Origin: Nonomuraea angiospora
Lineage (GTDB): Bacteria; Actinomycetota; Actinomycetes; Streptosporangiales; Streptosporangiaceae
NCBI RefSeq assembly: GCF_014873145.1
Contig: NZ_JADBEK010000001.1
Span: forward strand, 3,162,001-3,226,000
Length of the DNA stretch: 64,000 nucleotides
Direction of reading: 5' to 3'
Shown here: positions 38,631 through 47,803 of the stretch, piece after piece
How the letters are laid out: every line of letters starts with the position of its first letter
Numbering within the stretch: position 1 is the stretch's first letter
Program-made: the position numbers and the translations under genes
Notes under the pieces: generated by a model
Seen by the model: only the letters and a program-made list of their open reading frames with translations
Databases searched by the model: none
Told to the model about the DNA's origin: nothing

Positions 38631-39361
38631 CGGGACGTACGGCCACGCTGGTCCTGGCCGCGCACGGCACGCGCAGTGCCGCCGGGGAGTCGACCCTGTC
38701 GGCCCTGGCGGAGACGGTCAGGATGGCCCGTCCCGGGCACCGGGTCGAGCTGAGCTACCTCGAGATCAGCTCGCCCCTGCTGTCCGACGTGCTGCCCGCC
38801 GTCCGCGGACCCGTGGTCGTCGTCCCGCTGCTGCTGGCGGGCGGCTACCACGCCCACATCGACCTGCCGGAGGTCATCGCCTCCCGCCGCCCCGACGCCG
38901 TGATCGCCGGCTGGCTGGGGCCGCACCGGCTGCTGACCTCCGCGCTGGCCCGCAAGCTGGCGCGCGCCGGCCTGCGCGCCACGGACGCGGTCCTGCTCGG
39001 GGCCGCGGGCTCCTCCGACCCGTCCGCCCTGGCCGACGTCCGCGCCGCCGCCCACCGGCTCGCCGTGCGCCTGGCCCGGCCGGTCACGGCCGCCTTCGCC
39101 TCGGCCGGCTCGCCGTCCCTGGAGGAGGCCATGGAACGGCTCGGCTCGACCCCGGCCGCGCGGGTGGCCATCGCCTCGTACGTGCTCGCGCCCGGCCACT
39201 TCCACGACCGGCTGGCTTCGGCGGGGGCGGGGCTGGTGAGCGACCCGCTCGGGCCGGATCCGGACGTGGCGGCGCTCATCTGGCACCGCTACGACACAGC
39301 CCTCGCCAGGCGCCACCCGCTCGCTCCGCGTTCACCCGGCTTGCACCAGGCGTCCCTGTAA
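38627..39361 (+). CDS. CbiX/sirohydrochlorin chelatase-like protein
   Basis: 244 aa, overlapping the preceding stop by 4 bp (GTGA). Two repeated CbiX-like halves are seen: LVLAAHGTRSAAGESTLSAL with the catalytic histidine, VVVPLLLAGGYHAHIDLPEV with the metal-binding histidine, and a second half with VLLGAAGSSDPSALADV and ASYVLAPGHFHDRLA. It would insert iron or cobalt into sirohydrochlorin to make sirohaem or a cobalamin precursor. Its partner gene and known family context favour sirohaem for nitrite or sulfite reduction. Confidence 0.88.
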   Translation: MTGRTATLVLAAHGTRSAAGESTLSALAETVRMARPGHRVELSYLEISSPLLSDVLPAVRGPVVVVPLLLAGGYHAHIDLPEVIASRRPDAVIAGWLGPHRLLTSALARKLARAGLRATDAVLLGAAGSSDPSALADVRAAAHRLAVRLARPVTAAFASAGSPSLEEAMERLGSTPAARVAIASYVLAPGHFHDRLASAGAGLVSDPLGPDPDVAALIWHRYDTALARRHPLAPRSPGLHQASL

Positions 39362-39412
39362 CGGAGGGTCGCGGCTTCTCGGCGGGGGCGCCCGCGGATG
39401 GTTGCGCACGGC

Positions 39413-40567
39413 CTACGGCCAGGCCGGTCGAGCGACGTCCAGGGCCCGGACCGCGTCCTCGTCGACCTCCACGCCCAGGCCGGGGCCGGAGGGCACCCGA
39501 GCGGTGCCGTTGCTGATCACAACGTCTGGACCGCGTACGTAAGGCGATCGGACGAACTGGGGGCCGTTGAGGTCGGCCGGGTGAGTGATGCCGAACGCCG
39601 CGAACAGGTGGAGGGAGGCCGCCAGGCCCAGGGCGGAGTCCGTTAGGCCGGAGCCGACGATGCCGATGCCGCTGTCTTCGGCCAGCGAGCAGAGGCGGCG
39701 GGACAGCTGGAGGCCGCCGGTTCGCTGGACCTTGGCCACGGCCAGGTCGAGGGCGCCGAGATGAATGAAGGTGGCCAGGTCGGACGGGTGGACCAGGCTT
39801 TCGTCGAGGGCGATCGGGATCGGGCTCCGGTCGCGCAGCCGGCTCAGGCCGATCGGGTCGTTGGCCCGAAGCGGCTGTTCGAGCAGGCTGACGGCCAGTG
39901 GCTCGATGCGGCGTGCCAGGCGGAGCGCCTGGTCGAGGGTGTAGGCCTGGTTGGCGTCGATCCAGAGCGGCGCGTCGGGCGCGCGGGCGCGGACCGCGGC
40001 CACCCGCTCGGCGTCGTGTTCGGGAGAAGAGCTGCCCACTTTCGTCTTGAACGCCCGATATCCGGCCGCCAGGCCCTCTTCCGTCTCCCTGGCCGCCGAT
40101 TCCGGGTCGGCGCCCGACACGATCCAGGCCAGGGGGATCTCGTCAACCCGGCGTTGGCCCCAGAGCTCGCCGATGGAGACGCCCAGGGCCCGGCCGACGA
40201 GGTCGTGCAGGGCCACGTCGACCGCCGCCTTGGCCAAGGGGGCACCGAGGGTGTAGCCGGGACTGATGGCACGCCCGAACAGGCGGACCGCGCCGTCGAG
40301 GTCCCAGGCCGGGTGGCCGAGCAGGGCCGGGGCCAGGTATCCGCGGATGGTCGAGACGATGCTCTCCGTCGTCTCGTAGGTCCAGGTCGGGGCCGGAGTG
40401 GCTTCTCCCCACCCGGTCAAGCCGTCCGCGCCGACGCGGACCAGGACACGGGCATGCGCGCCGCCCGCGCGGGTGACGGTGCCGCCGGAGATCTTGAAGT
40501 CCCGGAGCGCGGGCAGGTGCAGGACAAAGCATTCGACCGAGTCCACGGTCATTCTCGAGCCGGGCAC
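39413..40567 (-). CDS. Enolase-superfamily enzyme (muconate-lactonising subgroup)
   Basis: 384-aa (beta/alpha)7-beta barrel enzyme. MLE-subgroup residues are present: FKTKVG (KxK, catalytic Lys), the three metal ligands in WIDANQAY, SLLEQPL and ALDESL, and the opposite lysine in VAKVQRTGG. This subgroup includes muconate cycloisomerases, o-succinylbenzoate synthases and dipeptide epimerases, so the reaction is undecided. GTG 40567 is chosen because GAAGGAGGAAA lies directly before it; ATG 40552 is the alternative. It diverges from the GntR/LacI hybrid regulator and probably belongs to its regulon. Confidence 0.88.
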   Translation of the reverse strand: MPGSRMTVDSVECFVLHLPALRDFKISGGTVTRAGGAHARVLVRVGADGLTGWGEATPAPTWTYETTESIVSTIRGYLAPALLGHPAWDLDGAVRLFGRAISPGYTLGAPLAKAAVDVALHDLVGRALGVSIGELWGQRRVDEIPLAWIVSGADPESAARETEEGLAAGYRAFKTKVGSSSPEHDAERVAAVRARAPDAPLWIDANQAYTLDQALRLARRIEPLAVSLLEQPLRANDPIGLSRLRDRSPIPIALDESLVHPSDLATFIHLGALDLAVAKVQRTGGLQLSRRLCSLAEDSGIGIVGSGLTDSALGLAASLHLFAAFGITHPADLNGPQFVRSPYVRGPDVVISNGTARVPSGPGLGVEVDEDAVRALDVARPAWP

Positions 40568-40665
40568 TTTCCTCCTTCAGAAAGGAAGGAATTCATTCCA
40601 TAAAGCCGCACCTCAGAGAGGGTGACAGGCAGGAGGAAATCACGAAATTAACTGTTAAACAACTA

Positions 40666-40694
40666 TTGACCGTGTATTGCGGCTCAGGCATGAT
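40666..40694 (+). promoter_or_regulatory. Promoter of the hybrid regulator (leaderless)
   Basis: TTGACC (40666-40671) and CATGAT (40689-40694) are separated by 17 bp. Transcription would begin about 7 nt later, at the ATG of 40702, so the mRNA is probably leaderless. Confidence 0.55.
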
Positions 40695-40701
40695 TCCGGC
40701 C

Positions 40702-41808
40702 ATGACACCGCCAAACGGTCCGAATTCCTTCCCTCAGGGAATGAAATCGGAAAAGGTCGCGGCCGCGCTGCGGGAGCAGATCGCCGACGAGGGCTGGCCC
40801 GTCGGCGCCCGGCTGCCGACCGAGCCGGAGCTGGCCGCGACCTTCGGCGTCGGGGTCAACACCGTCCGGCGAGCGGTGGGGATCCTGGTGGACGAGGGCG
40901 TCGTGGTGCGGCGGCAGGGTTCGGGCACCTACGTGGTGAGCCGGCCCGCGCCGACCGGCCGCAGGCTCATCGGCGTGCTCGTCCCCTCGACCTCGTACTA
41001 CTACCCGCGGGTCATCGAAGGCATCGAGCAGGCGCTGACCGCGGCCGGCGCCGGAGTCATTCTCGCCAGCTCCGAGAACCAACCCGGCCTGGAGCACGCC
41101 CAGACCCGCAGGCTTCTCGACAGCGGAGCCGAGGGGCTCATCCTCGTGCCCAACCTGAACGTCATGGACGACCCCCAGGCGCACATCGAGGCCCTGCGCA
41201 AACTGCCCGTCCCGTACGTGCTGGTCGAACGCCGTCCGCCGATGCCGGAGCCGGACGACCCGACCTCCTACGTCGTCACCAACCATGTCGGCGGCGTTCA
41301 CACCGCGGTCCGGCACCTGGTCGGACTCGGCCACTCCAGGATCGGTTTCGCCGGGCGGGTCAGAACCGGGAACGCCGACGTCGTCGCCGATGGATTCGAA
41401 CGCGCGGCCCGGGCGTTGGGCGTCGAACGGGTCGCCGAGGCGGTCGTCAGGCGCACGGAGTGGCCGGCCGAGGAACTGTTCGCCTTCGCCCGGGACTGCC
41501 GCGACCACCGGGTGAGCGCCGTCTTCTGCCACGGCGACCGCGACGCCGCGACGCTCGTCGTCCAGGCACGCAGGCTCGGCCTGCGGGTACCGGACGACCT
41601 GGCGCTCGTCACCTACGACGATGACGTCGTCGACCTGATCGACCCTCCGCTCACCGCGGTGGCCCCGCCCAAACCACAGGTCGGAGCGCTGGCCGCACAA
41701 CTGCTCCTGCGCCGCATCGACGACCCCGACCTCCCGGCCCACCGGATCGAACTGCAGCCCCGGCTCGTCATCCGATCCTCCTGCGGCGGGAACCGCACGA
41801 CTCCTTAG
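40702..41808 (+). CDS. GntR-HTH / LacI-type sugar-binding hybrid regulator
   Basis: 368-aa regulator. Residues 12-75 form a GntR winged helix (VAAALREQIADEGWPVGARL, PTEPELAATFGVGVNTVRRAV, QGSGTYVV). Residues 85-360 are a periplasmic-binding-protein-like effector domain (IGVLVPSTSYYYPRVIEGIEQAL, DDLALVTYDDDVVDLIDPPLTAV), the AraR-like architecture used for sugar-responsive repressors. ATG 40702 fits the leaderless promoter; ATG 40690 is possible. It sits between the divergent enolase gene and the importer operon (74 bp downstream), so it likely controls both. Confidence 0.9.
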   Translation: MTPPNGPNSFPQGMKSEKVAAALREQIADEGWPVGARLPTEPELAATFGVGVNTVRRAVGILVDEGVVVRRQGSGTYVVSRPAPTGRRLIGVLVPSTSYYYPRVIEGIEQALTAAGAGVILASSENQPGLEHAQTRRLLDSGAEGLILVPNLNVMDDPQAHIEALRKLPVPYVLVERRPPMPEPDDPTSYVVTNHVGGVHTAVRHLVGLGHSRIGFAGRVRTGNADVVADGFERAARALGVERVAEAVVRRTEWPAEELFAFARDCRDHRVSAVFCHGDRDAATLVVQARRLGLRVPDDLALVTYDDDVVDLIDPPLTAVAPPKPQVGALAAQLLLRRIDDPDLPAHRIELQPRLVIRSSCGGNRTTP

Positions 41809-41882
41809 CCCCCCAGAACGACCGATCACCTTTTCGTCGCCTCCCAGGCAACGCGTCACCCCCCAGGAGAGCAGGTACCCCC

Positions 41883-43205
41883 ATGCCTGAAAGAGAACGT
41901 TCCAGAATCGCCGCGCTCGGGACGGCCCTGACCCTGACCCTGACCACGATCGCGGCCTGCGGCGGAGGTGGCGGCGAAGCGGCCGGCGGCAAGGTCACCC
42001 TGACGCTCGGCTACTACGCCGAAGCCGGTGGCCCCGCGGACGGCACGATGCGCAAGCTGGTCGACCAGTTCACCAAGGCCAACCCCGGCATCGAGGTGAA
42101 GATCGAATCCGCCGACTACGACCAGTTCTACAAGCGCCTGCGCACCCAGCTCGCCGGCGGTCAGGCACCCGACGTGTGGCTGTCCGACGGCGTCCTCGTC
42201 CAGGAGTTCAGCGGCCGCAACAGCCTGCGCGACCTCACCAAGTACGCCTCCGACCTCGACCTCGCCGGCTACTACGGCATCGACATCATCAAGAAGGGCG
42301 ACCCGCAGGGACGCCTGTTCGGCTTCCCGCAGGGCGCCCAGTCCACCGCGCTGTTCTACAACAAGGCGATCTTCGCCAAGGCCGGGGTGGAGCCGCCGAC
42401 CGCGGACTGGACCTACGACGACCTTCTCGCCGCGGCCAAGAAGCTCACCCAGGACACCAACGGCGACGGCAAGACCGACGTCTACGGCTTCCGCGCCTAC
42501 TCGCCCAGCTTCGTCGAGAGCTGGTGGCCGATGGTCAAGGCTTTCGGCGGCGACGTCCTCGCCGACAACGGGAAGATCGCGATCGACAGCCCGCAGAGCC
42601 GCGAGGCCCTCACCTGGATGAACCGGGCGATGTACGAGGAGAAGATCGCCCCCGACCCGGTGACCACCGAGGCCCTGGGCAAGTCCCAGATCCTGTTCCC
42701 GAGCGGCATCGTGGCGATGCAGTTCGGCATCTACGCCCGGATCCAGACCGCGGCCCAGGGCAAGATCGACATGGGGGCCGTGCCGCTGCCGAAGGGGCCG
42801 ACCGGGCAGCGCGGCGACCTCGCCAACATCAACTCCTGGGTGGTCAACCGCGCCTCGTCCGAGCCCGAGGCCGCGGCCGCCTGGAAGTGGATCAAGTTCT
42901 TCGCCGGCGAGGGGCCGCAGGCCGAGTGGATGTCCATCGGCGAGGCCATTCCGATCAACAAGAAGGTCGCGCAGACCCCGGCGTTCCTCAACCCCGCCAC
43001 GCCTCCCACCGATCGCAGGCCCTTCACCGACGCCCTCGCGGACGCCGATGACCTCGGCCTGAACCCGGTGTGGAGCGAGTACACCGCCGCGATCACCAAA
43101 CAGGTCACCGCCGCGCTGTCGAAGCAGACCGGGATCGAGGACGCGCTGAAGATCGCGCAGACCGACGCCCAGGCCGTCGTCGACCGGTTCAAGCCGGCCG
43201 GATGA
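41883..43205 (+). CDS. Sugar ABC transporter substrate-binding lipoprotein (family 1)
   Basis: 440-aa extracellular binding protein. Signal peptide with lipobox IAAC (Cys26), then a Gly-rich linker. Family-1 signatures include LVDQFTKANPGIEVKIESADYDQFYKRLRTQLAGGQAPDVW and the aromatic-rich cleft segments FYNKAIFAKAGVEPPTADWTYDDLL. It binds mono- or oligosaccharides. AGGAGAG precedes the ATG. First gene of the catabolic operon. Confidence 0.93.
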   Translation: MPERERSRIAALGTALTLTLTTIAACGGGGGEAAGGKVTLTLGYYAEAGGPADGTMRKLVDQFTKANPGIEVKIESADYDQFYKRLRTQLAGGQAPDVWLSDGVLVQEFSGRNSLRDLTKYASDLDLAGYYGIDIIKKGDPQGRLFGFPQGAQSTALFYNKAIFAKAGVEPPTADWTYDDLLAAAKKLTQDTNGDGKTDVYGFRAYSPSFVESWWPMVKAFGGDVLADNGKIAIDSPQSREALTWMNRAMYEEKIAPDPVTTEALGKSQILFPSGIVAMQFGIYARIQTAAQGKIDMGAVPLPKGPTGQRGDLANINSWVVNRASSEPEAAAAWKWIKFFAGEGPQAEWMSIGEAIPINKKVAQTPAFLNPATPPTDRRPFTDALADADDLGLNPVWSEYTAAITKQVTAALSKQTGIEDALKIAQTDAQAVVDRFKPAG

Positions 43206-43239
43206 CCCGGCACATCAAGGGACGGGAAGGGGCCGGCAA

Positions 43240-44130
43240 GTGGCGGCCATGACCGGATCCGGAAAGCTCGTCGAGAAGCTGTGGGCGGGCCTGTTCGCCT
43301 CCCCCTACCTGGCCCACCTCGTCCTGCTCACGGCCTGGCCCGTCCTGGCCCTGAGTTACCTCAGCTTCACCGATTACGACACCGTCTCCTCGCCGAACTG
43401 GATCGGCCTGGACAACTACACCAGGCTGCTGAAGGACGAGCACTTCTGGAACAGCCTGCTCAACACGGGCCTGTTCGCCCTCCTCTACGTGCCGCTGCAG
43501 ACGGTCCTGGCGCTCGTTCTGGCCGTCGGCCTCAACCAGCGGTTGAGGTTCATGCCGTTGCTGCGCGGCGCCTATTTCGTCCCGGTCGTATCGTCCTGGG
43601 TGGTCATCGCCTACGTCGCCGACGCGGTGTTCAACCCGCGCACCGGTTCGGCCAACACCGTCCTCGGCTGGTTCGGGGCCGACCCGCAGACCTGGCTCAA
43701 AAGCCCCGCGCTGGTCATCCCGACCCTCGCCCTGGTGGCGGTCTGGAAGGGCGTCGGCTACATGATGGTGCTCTTCCTGGCCGGGTTGCAGTCCATTCCG
43801 AAGGAGCTGTACGAGGCAGCCGAAGTGGACGGCGCCGGGCCCGTCCGCCGCTTCTGGCGGATCACCGTTCCGGCCGTGTCCGGGACGACGTTCCTCGTCC
43901 TGGTGCTGTCGACGATCTCGGTCCTTCAGGCCTTCGAGCAGGTCTACGTCATGACGGGCGGCGGGCCGGGCGATGCCAGCGAGGTGACCGTGCTGTACAT
44001 GTACCGGCAGGGCTTCGAGTTCTTCCAGATGGGCTATGCGGCCGCCGTCGCCTGGGTGCTGTTCGGCATCACCCTCGTCCTCACCCTTTTCCAGCTGTGG
44101 CTCCAGCGGAAGTGGGTGCACTATGCCTAG
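43240..44130 (+). CDS. Sugar ABC transporter permease (MalF/UgpA-type)
   Basis: 296-aa permease with six helices; FASPYLAHLVLLTAWPVLALSYLSF begins the first. The coupling loop is SIPKELYEAAEVDGAGPVRRFWRITVP (EAA motif). GTG 43240 is 9 nt after GGAAGGGG; ATG 43249 is an alternative. It ends 8 bp inside the next permease gene. Confidence 0.93.
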   Translation: MAAMTGSGKLVEKLWAGLFASPYLAHLVLLTAWPVLALSYLSFTDYDTVSSPNWIGLDNYTRLLKDEHFWNSLLNTGLFALLYVPLQTVLALVLAVGLNQRLRFMPLLRGAYFVPVVSSWVVIAYVADAVFNPRTGSANTVLGWFGADPQTWLKSPALVIPTLALVAVWKGVGYMMVLFLAGLQSIPKELYEAAEVDGAGPVRRFWRITVPAVSGTTFLVLVLSTISVLQAFEQVYVMTGGGPGDASEVTVLYMYRQGFEFFQMGYAAAVAWVLFGITLVLTLFQLWLQRKWVHYA

Positions 44131-44968
44131 CCGCGTCCTCAAGCGCGGCGTGCGGCCCGGCCGCCTGCTGGCCTACACGTTCGTCGTCTCCGGCGCCGTG
44201 ATCATGCTGCTGCCGTTCGTGACGTCCCTGTTCAACTCGCTCAAGTCCTACGCCGACTTCATCGCCATCCCGCAGACGCTGCTGCCCGACCCGCCGGTCT
44301 GGTCGAACTACACCGAGGTGTGGGGCCGGGCCCCGTTCGCGACGTACGCGATCAACAGCTTCGTCATCGCGGGACTGGCGACGATCGGGGCCGTGATCAG
44401 CAGCGCGATGGTCGGGCACGCGATGGCCCGGATGCGCCTGCCGCTGCGCAACGCCCTGCTGACCGCCGCGCTCGCCACGCTCATGCTGCCGACGGTGGTG
44501 ACGATCATCCCGACGTTCATCATGTTCCGCGAGTTCGGCTGGCTGGACACCTTTTTGCCGCTGATCGTCCCGTTCTGGCTCGCCACCCCCTTCGGGATCT
44601 TCCTGATGCGGCAGGCGTTCCTGGCCATCCCCAAGGACTTCATGGAGGCCGCCACCCTCGACGGCGCCGGCCTCTGGACGGTCTTCGCCCGGATCCACCT
44701 GCCGCTGGTCAAGCCGTCCCTGGCGACGCTCGCCGTCTTCACCTTCATGACGTCCTGGGGCGCGGTCCTCGAACCGACGGTCTACCTGACCTCCCCGGAG
44801 AAACTGACCCTCCCCATCGGGGTGATGGGCCTGCGCGGCCAGTTCGTCGGCAACGACCAACTGGTGACGGCCGGGGCCCTGATGTCGCTCGTCCCGATCC
44901 TCGTGGTCTTCATCGTCGCCCAGCGCTACTTCGTGCGCGGCGCAGCGGCCTCCGGCCTCAAGGGCTGA
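44123..44968 (+). CDS. Sugar ABC transporter permease (MalG/UgpE-type)
   Basis: 281-aa permease, overlapping the previous gene by 8 bp. Six helices, with the EAA loop IPKDFMEAATLDGAGLWTVFARIHLP. No cognate ATPase gene follows, as usual for actinomycete sugar importers that share a global ATPase of the MsiK type encoded elsewhere. Confidence 0.93.
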   Translation: MPSRVLKRGVRPGRLLAYTFVVSGAVIMLLPFVTSLFNSLKSYADFIAIPQTLLPDPPVWSNYTEVWGRAPFATYAINSFVIAGLATIGAVISSAMVGHAMARMRLPLRNALLTAALATLMLPTVVTIIPTFIMFREFGWLDTFLPLIVPFWLATPFGIFLMRQAFLAIPKDFMEAATLDGAGLWTVFARIHLPLVKPSLATLAVFTFMTSWGAVLEPTVYLTSPEKLTLPIGVMGLRGQFVGNDQLVTAGALMSLVPILVVFIVAQRYFVRGAAASGLKG

Positions 44969-44994
44969 GCCCGCCCAAGCCTAAGGAGTTGTTT

Positions 44995-46014
44995 GTGCCT
45001 ACCATCGAGCCCTCGTTCCGGCTCGGCCTCATCGGTACCGGCATCGTCGGCGACCTGCATCTGCGGGCCGCGCGGAACCTGCCCCAGGTCACGGTCGGCG
45101 CGGTTTGCGACATCCGCGCCGACGCCGCGCGGAGCATGGCCGAGGAGGCGGGCGCCACCGCCTACACCTCGCACCGGGAGATGCTCGCCCGTGAGCGGCT
45201 GGACGGCGTGATCATCACCTCGCCGCACAACCTGCACGCCGAGATGACCGTGGACGCGGCCGGCGCGGGTGTGCACGTCCTGGTGGAGAAGCCGATGGCC
45301 ACCACGGTCGCCGACTGCACCGCGATGATCGAAGCCTGCGCGGCCGCCGGGGTGACGCTCGCCGTCGGGCACGTGCTGCGCTTCAGCGCCCACGCCCACC
45401 AGGCCGCGGCGCTCCTGGCCTCCGGTGAGCTCGGCCCGGTCCACGCGATCAACCACCGCAGAACGGCCCATTACGAGCGCGGCTCACGCCCCGACTGGTT
45501 CTTCGACCCGGTCGTGGCCGGCGGCGGCATCGTGATGAACGTCGGCACCCATGGCCTCGACCGCATCCAGTGGCTCGGCGCCGGCGAGGTCGAGTCGGTC
45601 CACGCCCACCTGTGGAAGCGGGGCGGCCTGGACATCGAGACCGACGCGATCGGCGTCGTCGGCCTGTCGAGCGGCGTCAAGGCGAGCTTCCTGTTCACCA
45701 GCGCCGGCCTGCCCTTCACCGACGAGACGGTCGTCATCTGCGAACGGGGCTCCCTGCGCTGGTCGGCCACCGAGGGCACCTTCGTCAGCGAAGGCGGTAC
45801 CGAGCGGCAGATCGCGCCGGGCGGGGACCATCCGGTGGCGGCCTTCACCGAGCAGCTCGCCGACTTCGCCGACGCCTGCACGACGGGCCGGCCGCCGCTG
45901 GTCGGGGGCGACTACGGCCGGTCCGTCGTGGCCGCCGTCCTGGCGATCTACGAGTCGGCCGGCCACGGTCGCCCCGAAACGGTCGGCTCCGCCTTGCTGA
46001 GGAGCACGGCATGA
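44995..46014 (+). CDS. Gfo/Idh/MocA-family oxidoreductase
   Basis: 339-aa NAD(P)-dependent sugar dehydrogenase. Rossmann motif LGLIGTGIVGDLHLRAARN, the family motif VEKPMA, and GGGIVMNVGTHGLDRIQWL with the catalytic-type histidine. GTG 44995 has AAGGAG upstream. It probably oxidises a sugar, aminosugar or inositol derivative brought in by the importer. It overlaps the isomerase start by 4 bp. Confidence 0.9.
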   Translation: MPTIEPSFRLGLIGTGIVGDLHLRAARNLPQVTVGAVCDIRADAARSMAEEAGATAYTSHREMLARERLDGVIITSPHNLHAEMTVDAAGAGVHVLVEKPMATTVADCTAMIEACAAAGVTLAVGHVLRFSAHAHQAAALLASGELGPVHAINHRRTAHYERGSRPDWFFDPVVAGGGIVMNVGTHGLDRIQWLGAGEVESVHAHLWKRGGLDIETDAIGVVGLSSGVKASFLFTSAGLPFTDETVVICERGSLRWSATEGTFVSEGGTERQIAPGGDHPVAAFTEQLADFADACTTGRPPLVGGDYGRSVVAAVLAIYESAGHGRPETVGSALLRSTA

Positions 46015-46787
46015 GCGGGCGCCTGGCCTTCAGCACCCTCGGCTGCCCCGGCGCACCGGTCGAGCAGGTGATCGAGCTGGCACGCGAGCACGGCTGCGAA
46101 GGCATCGAGCTGCGCTGCGCCACCGGCGAGATCCTTCCGCCCGCGGCCGCCGACGCCGAGGCCCGGACGGTCGGGGCCCGGTTCGCGGAAGCGGGCATCG
46201 AGATCGTCTGCCTCGCCTCCTACGTGCAGGTCGGGATGCCGGGCGAGGAGGCCGCGCTCGCCCGGCATCTGGAGCTCGCGCGGCTGGCCGGCGCGTCGTT
46301 CGTACGGGTCTTCGGAGGGGACCCGGACGATCCCGGCGTGGCGGCCCACGCCGTCACGACCCTGCGAGCCGGGGCCGAGAGCGCCGCACGGTCCGGTGTG
46401 CGGATCCTGCTCGAGACCCATGACGCCTTCCTCACCGGACGCGCCGTCGCCGGAGTGCTCGACCAGGTCGGCTCCCCGCACGTCGGAGCCCTCTGGGACG
46501 TGGTCAACCCGTGGCGCGCGGGCGAGCCCCCGGCCGTCACGGCCGAGGCGCTGCGTCCCTGGCTGGCCCACGTCCAGGTCAAGGACGTCGCCTCCGTCAC
46601 CGATCTCGCGCCCGTGCTGCCGGGCGCCGGAGCCGTGCCCCTCGACGCGTTCGCCGGGGAACTGGCCCGTCTCGGCTATGGCGGCTGGACCTCCCTGGAG
46701 TGGGAGGCCGCCTGGTACCCGCAGGCCGCGCCCCTGTATGAGGCCCTGTCCGCCTTCCGCTCGCTGACGTTGGAGCACATCCGATGA
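46011..46787 (+). CDS. Sugar phosphate isomerase/epimerase (xylose-isomerase-like TIM barrel)
   Basis: 258-aa AP-endonuclease-2-like barrel: LAFSTLGCPGAPVEQVIELAREHGCEGIELR, LLETHDAF and ALWDVVNPW with metal-binding Glu/Asp, AHVQVKDV, and final WTSLEWE. Members act as sugar isomerases, hydroxypyruvate isomerases or keto-sugar epimerases. Overlaps genes on both sides by 4 bp (ATGA), showing tight coupling with the oxidoreductase and SDR. Confidence 0.88.
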   Translation: MSGRLAFSTLGCPGAPVEQVIELAREHGCEGIELRCATGEILPPAAADAEARTVGARFAEAGIEIVCLASYVQVGMPGEEAALARHLELARLAGASFVRVFGGDPDDPGVAAHAVTTLRAGAESAARSGVRILLETHDAFLTGRAVAGVLDQVGSPHVGALWDVVNPWRAGEPPAVTAEALRPWLAHVQVKDVASVTDLAPVLPGAGAVPLDAFAGELARLGYGGWTSLEWEAAWYPQAAPLYEALSAFRSLTLEHIR

Positions 46788-47803
46788 TCGAGAACCTGAA
46801 CGATCTGCGCGAAGCGCTCAGCGCCCCCTCCGAGGCCGTGGCCGACGGCCTCGCCCGCACCGAAGGCGACCTGATGCTGCTGGGCGCCGGAGGCAAGATC
46901 GGCCCCGGCCTCGCGGTGATGGCCCGCCGCGCCCTCGACGCCCGCGGTTCCACCGCCCGGGTCATCGCCGTCGCACGCACCCTCTCCGGCGACGACGAGA
47001 CGTTCATGAAGCAGGCCGGAGTGGAGATCGTCCGGGCCGACCTGCTCGACCACGCCGACCTGGCCCGCCTGCCCGAGGCCGAGCGCGTCGTCTACCTGGC
47101 CGGACGCAAGTTCGGCACGCACGGCTCCGAACCCGGCACCTGGGCGCTCAACACCTACCTGCCGGGACGCGTCATGCGGCGCTTCCCCGCATCGCGCGTC
47201 GTCGCCTTCTCCACCGGAAATGTCTACCCCCTGGTACCGGTGACCAGCGGCGGAGCCGACGAGACCACCCCTGCGAGCCCTGTCGGCGAATACGCGCAGT
47301 CCTGCCTGGGCCGCGAACGCGTCATCGAGCACTTCTCGCGCGCCCAGGGCACCCCGGCCGCCATCGTCCGCCTGAACTACGCCGTCGAGATGCGCTACGG
47401 CGTCCTGCTCGAACTGGCGCAGGCCGTCCTCCGGGGCGAGCCGATCGACCTGGCGACGGGCAGCGTCAACGTCATCTGGCAGGGCGACGTCAACGCCATG
47501 ACGCTGAGCCTCTTCGAGCACTGCGCCACCCCGCCGCTGATCCTCAACATGGCCGGACCCGAGACCGCGTCGGTCCGCTGGCTGGCCGGGCAGCTGGCCG
47601 CGCGCCTCGGGGTCACGCCGCGCTTCACCGGTGGTGAGGAGCCCACGGCCCTGCTCTCCAACGCCGCACGCTCGCACGCCCTGTTCGGCTACCCGACGGT
47701 TCCGCTGATGCGCCTCCTCGACGAGACCGCCCGCTGGGTGGCCGAGGGGGGAGCGGTGCACGGCAAGGCCACCCACTTCCAAGAACGAGAAGGACGCTTC
47801 TGA
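46784..47803 (+). CDS. Atypical NAD-dependent epimerase (SDR)
   Basis: 339-aa extended SDR: LMLLGAGGKIGPGLAVMARRAL (NAD motif), VVYLAGRKFGT, VAFSTGNVYPLVP. At the catalytic site it reads GEYAQSCLGRERVIEHF, so the YxxxK lysine is cysteine. The Tyr is kept. Either the enzyme is catalytically altered or another lysine serves. Homologues in sugar operons are annotated as epimerases or uronate-type dehydrogenases. Its stop shares one base with the next start. Confidence 0.85.
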   Translation: MIENLNDLREALSAPSEAVADGLARTEGDLMLLGAGGKIGPGLAVMARRALDARGSTARVIAVARTLSGDDETFMKQAGVEIVRADLLDHADLARLPEAERVVYLAGRKFGTHGSEPGTWALNTYLPGRVMRRFPASRVVAFSTGNVYPLVPVTSGGADETTPASPVGEYAQSCLGRERVIEHFSRAQGTPAAIVRLNYAVEMRYGVLLELAQAVLRGEPIDLATGSVNVIWQGDVNAMTLSLFEHCATPPLILNMAGPETASVRWLAGQLAARLGVTPRFTGGEEPTALLSNAARSHALFGYPTVPLMRLLDETARWVAEGGAVHGKATHFQEREGRF

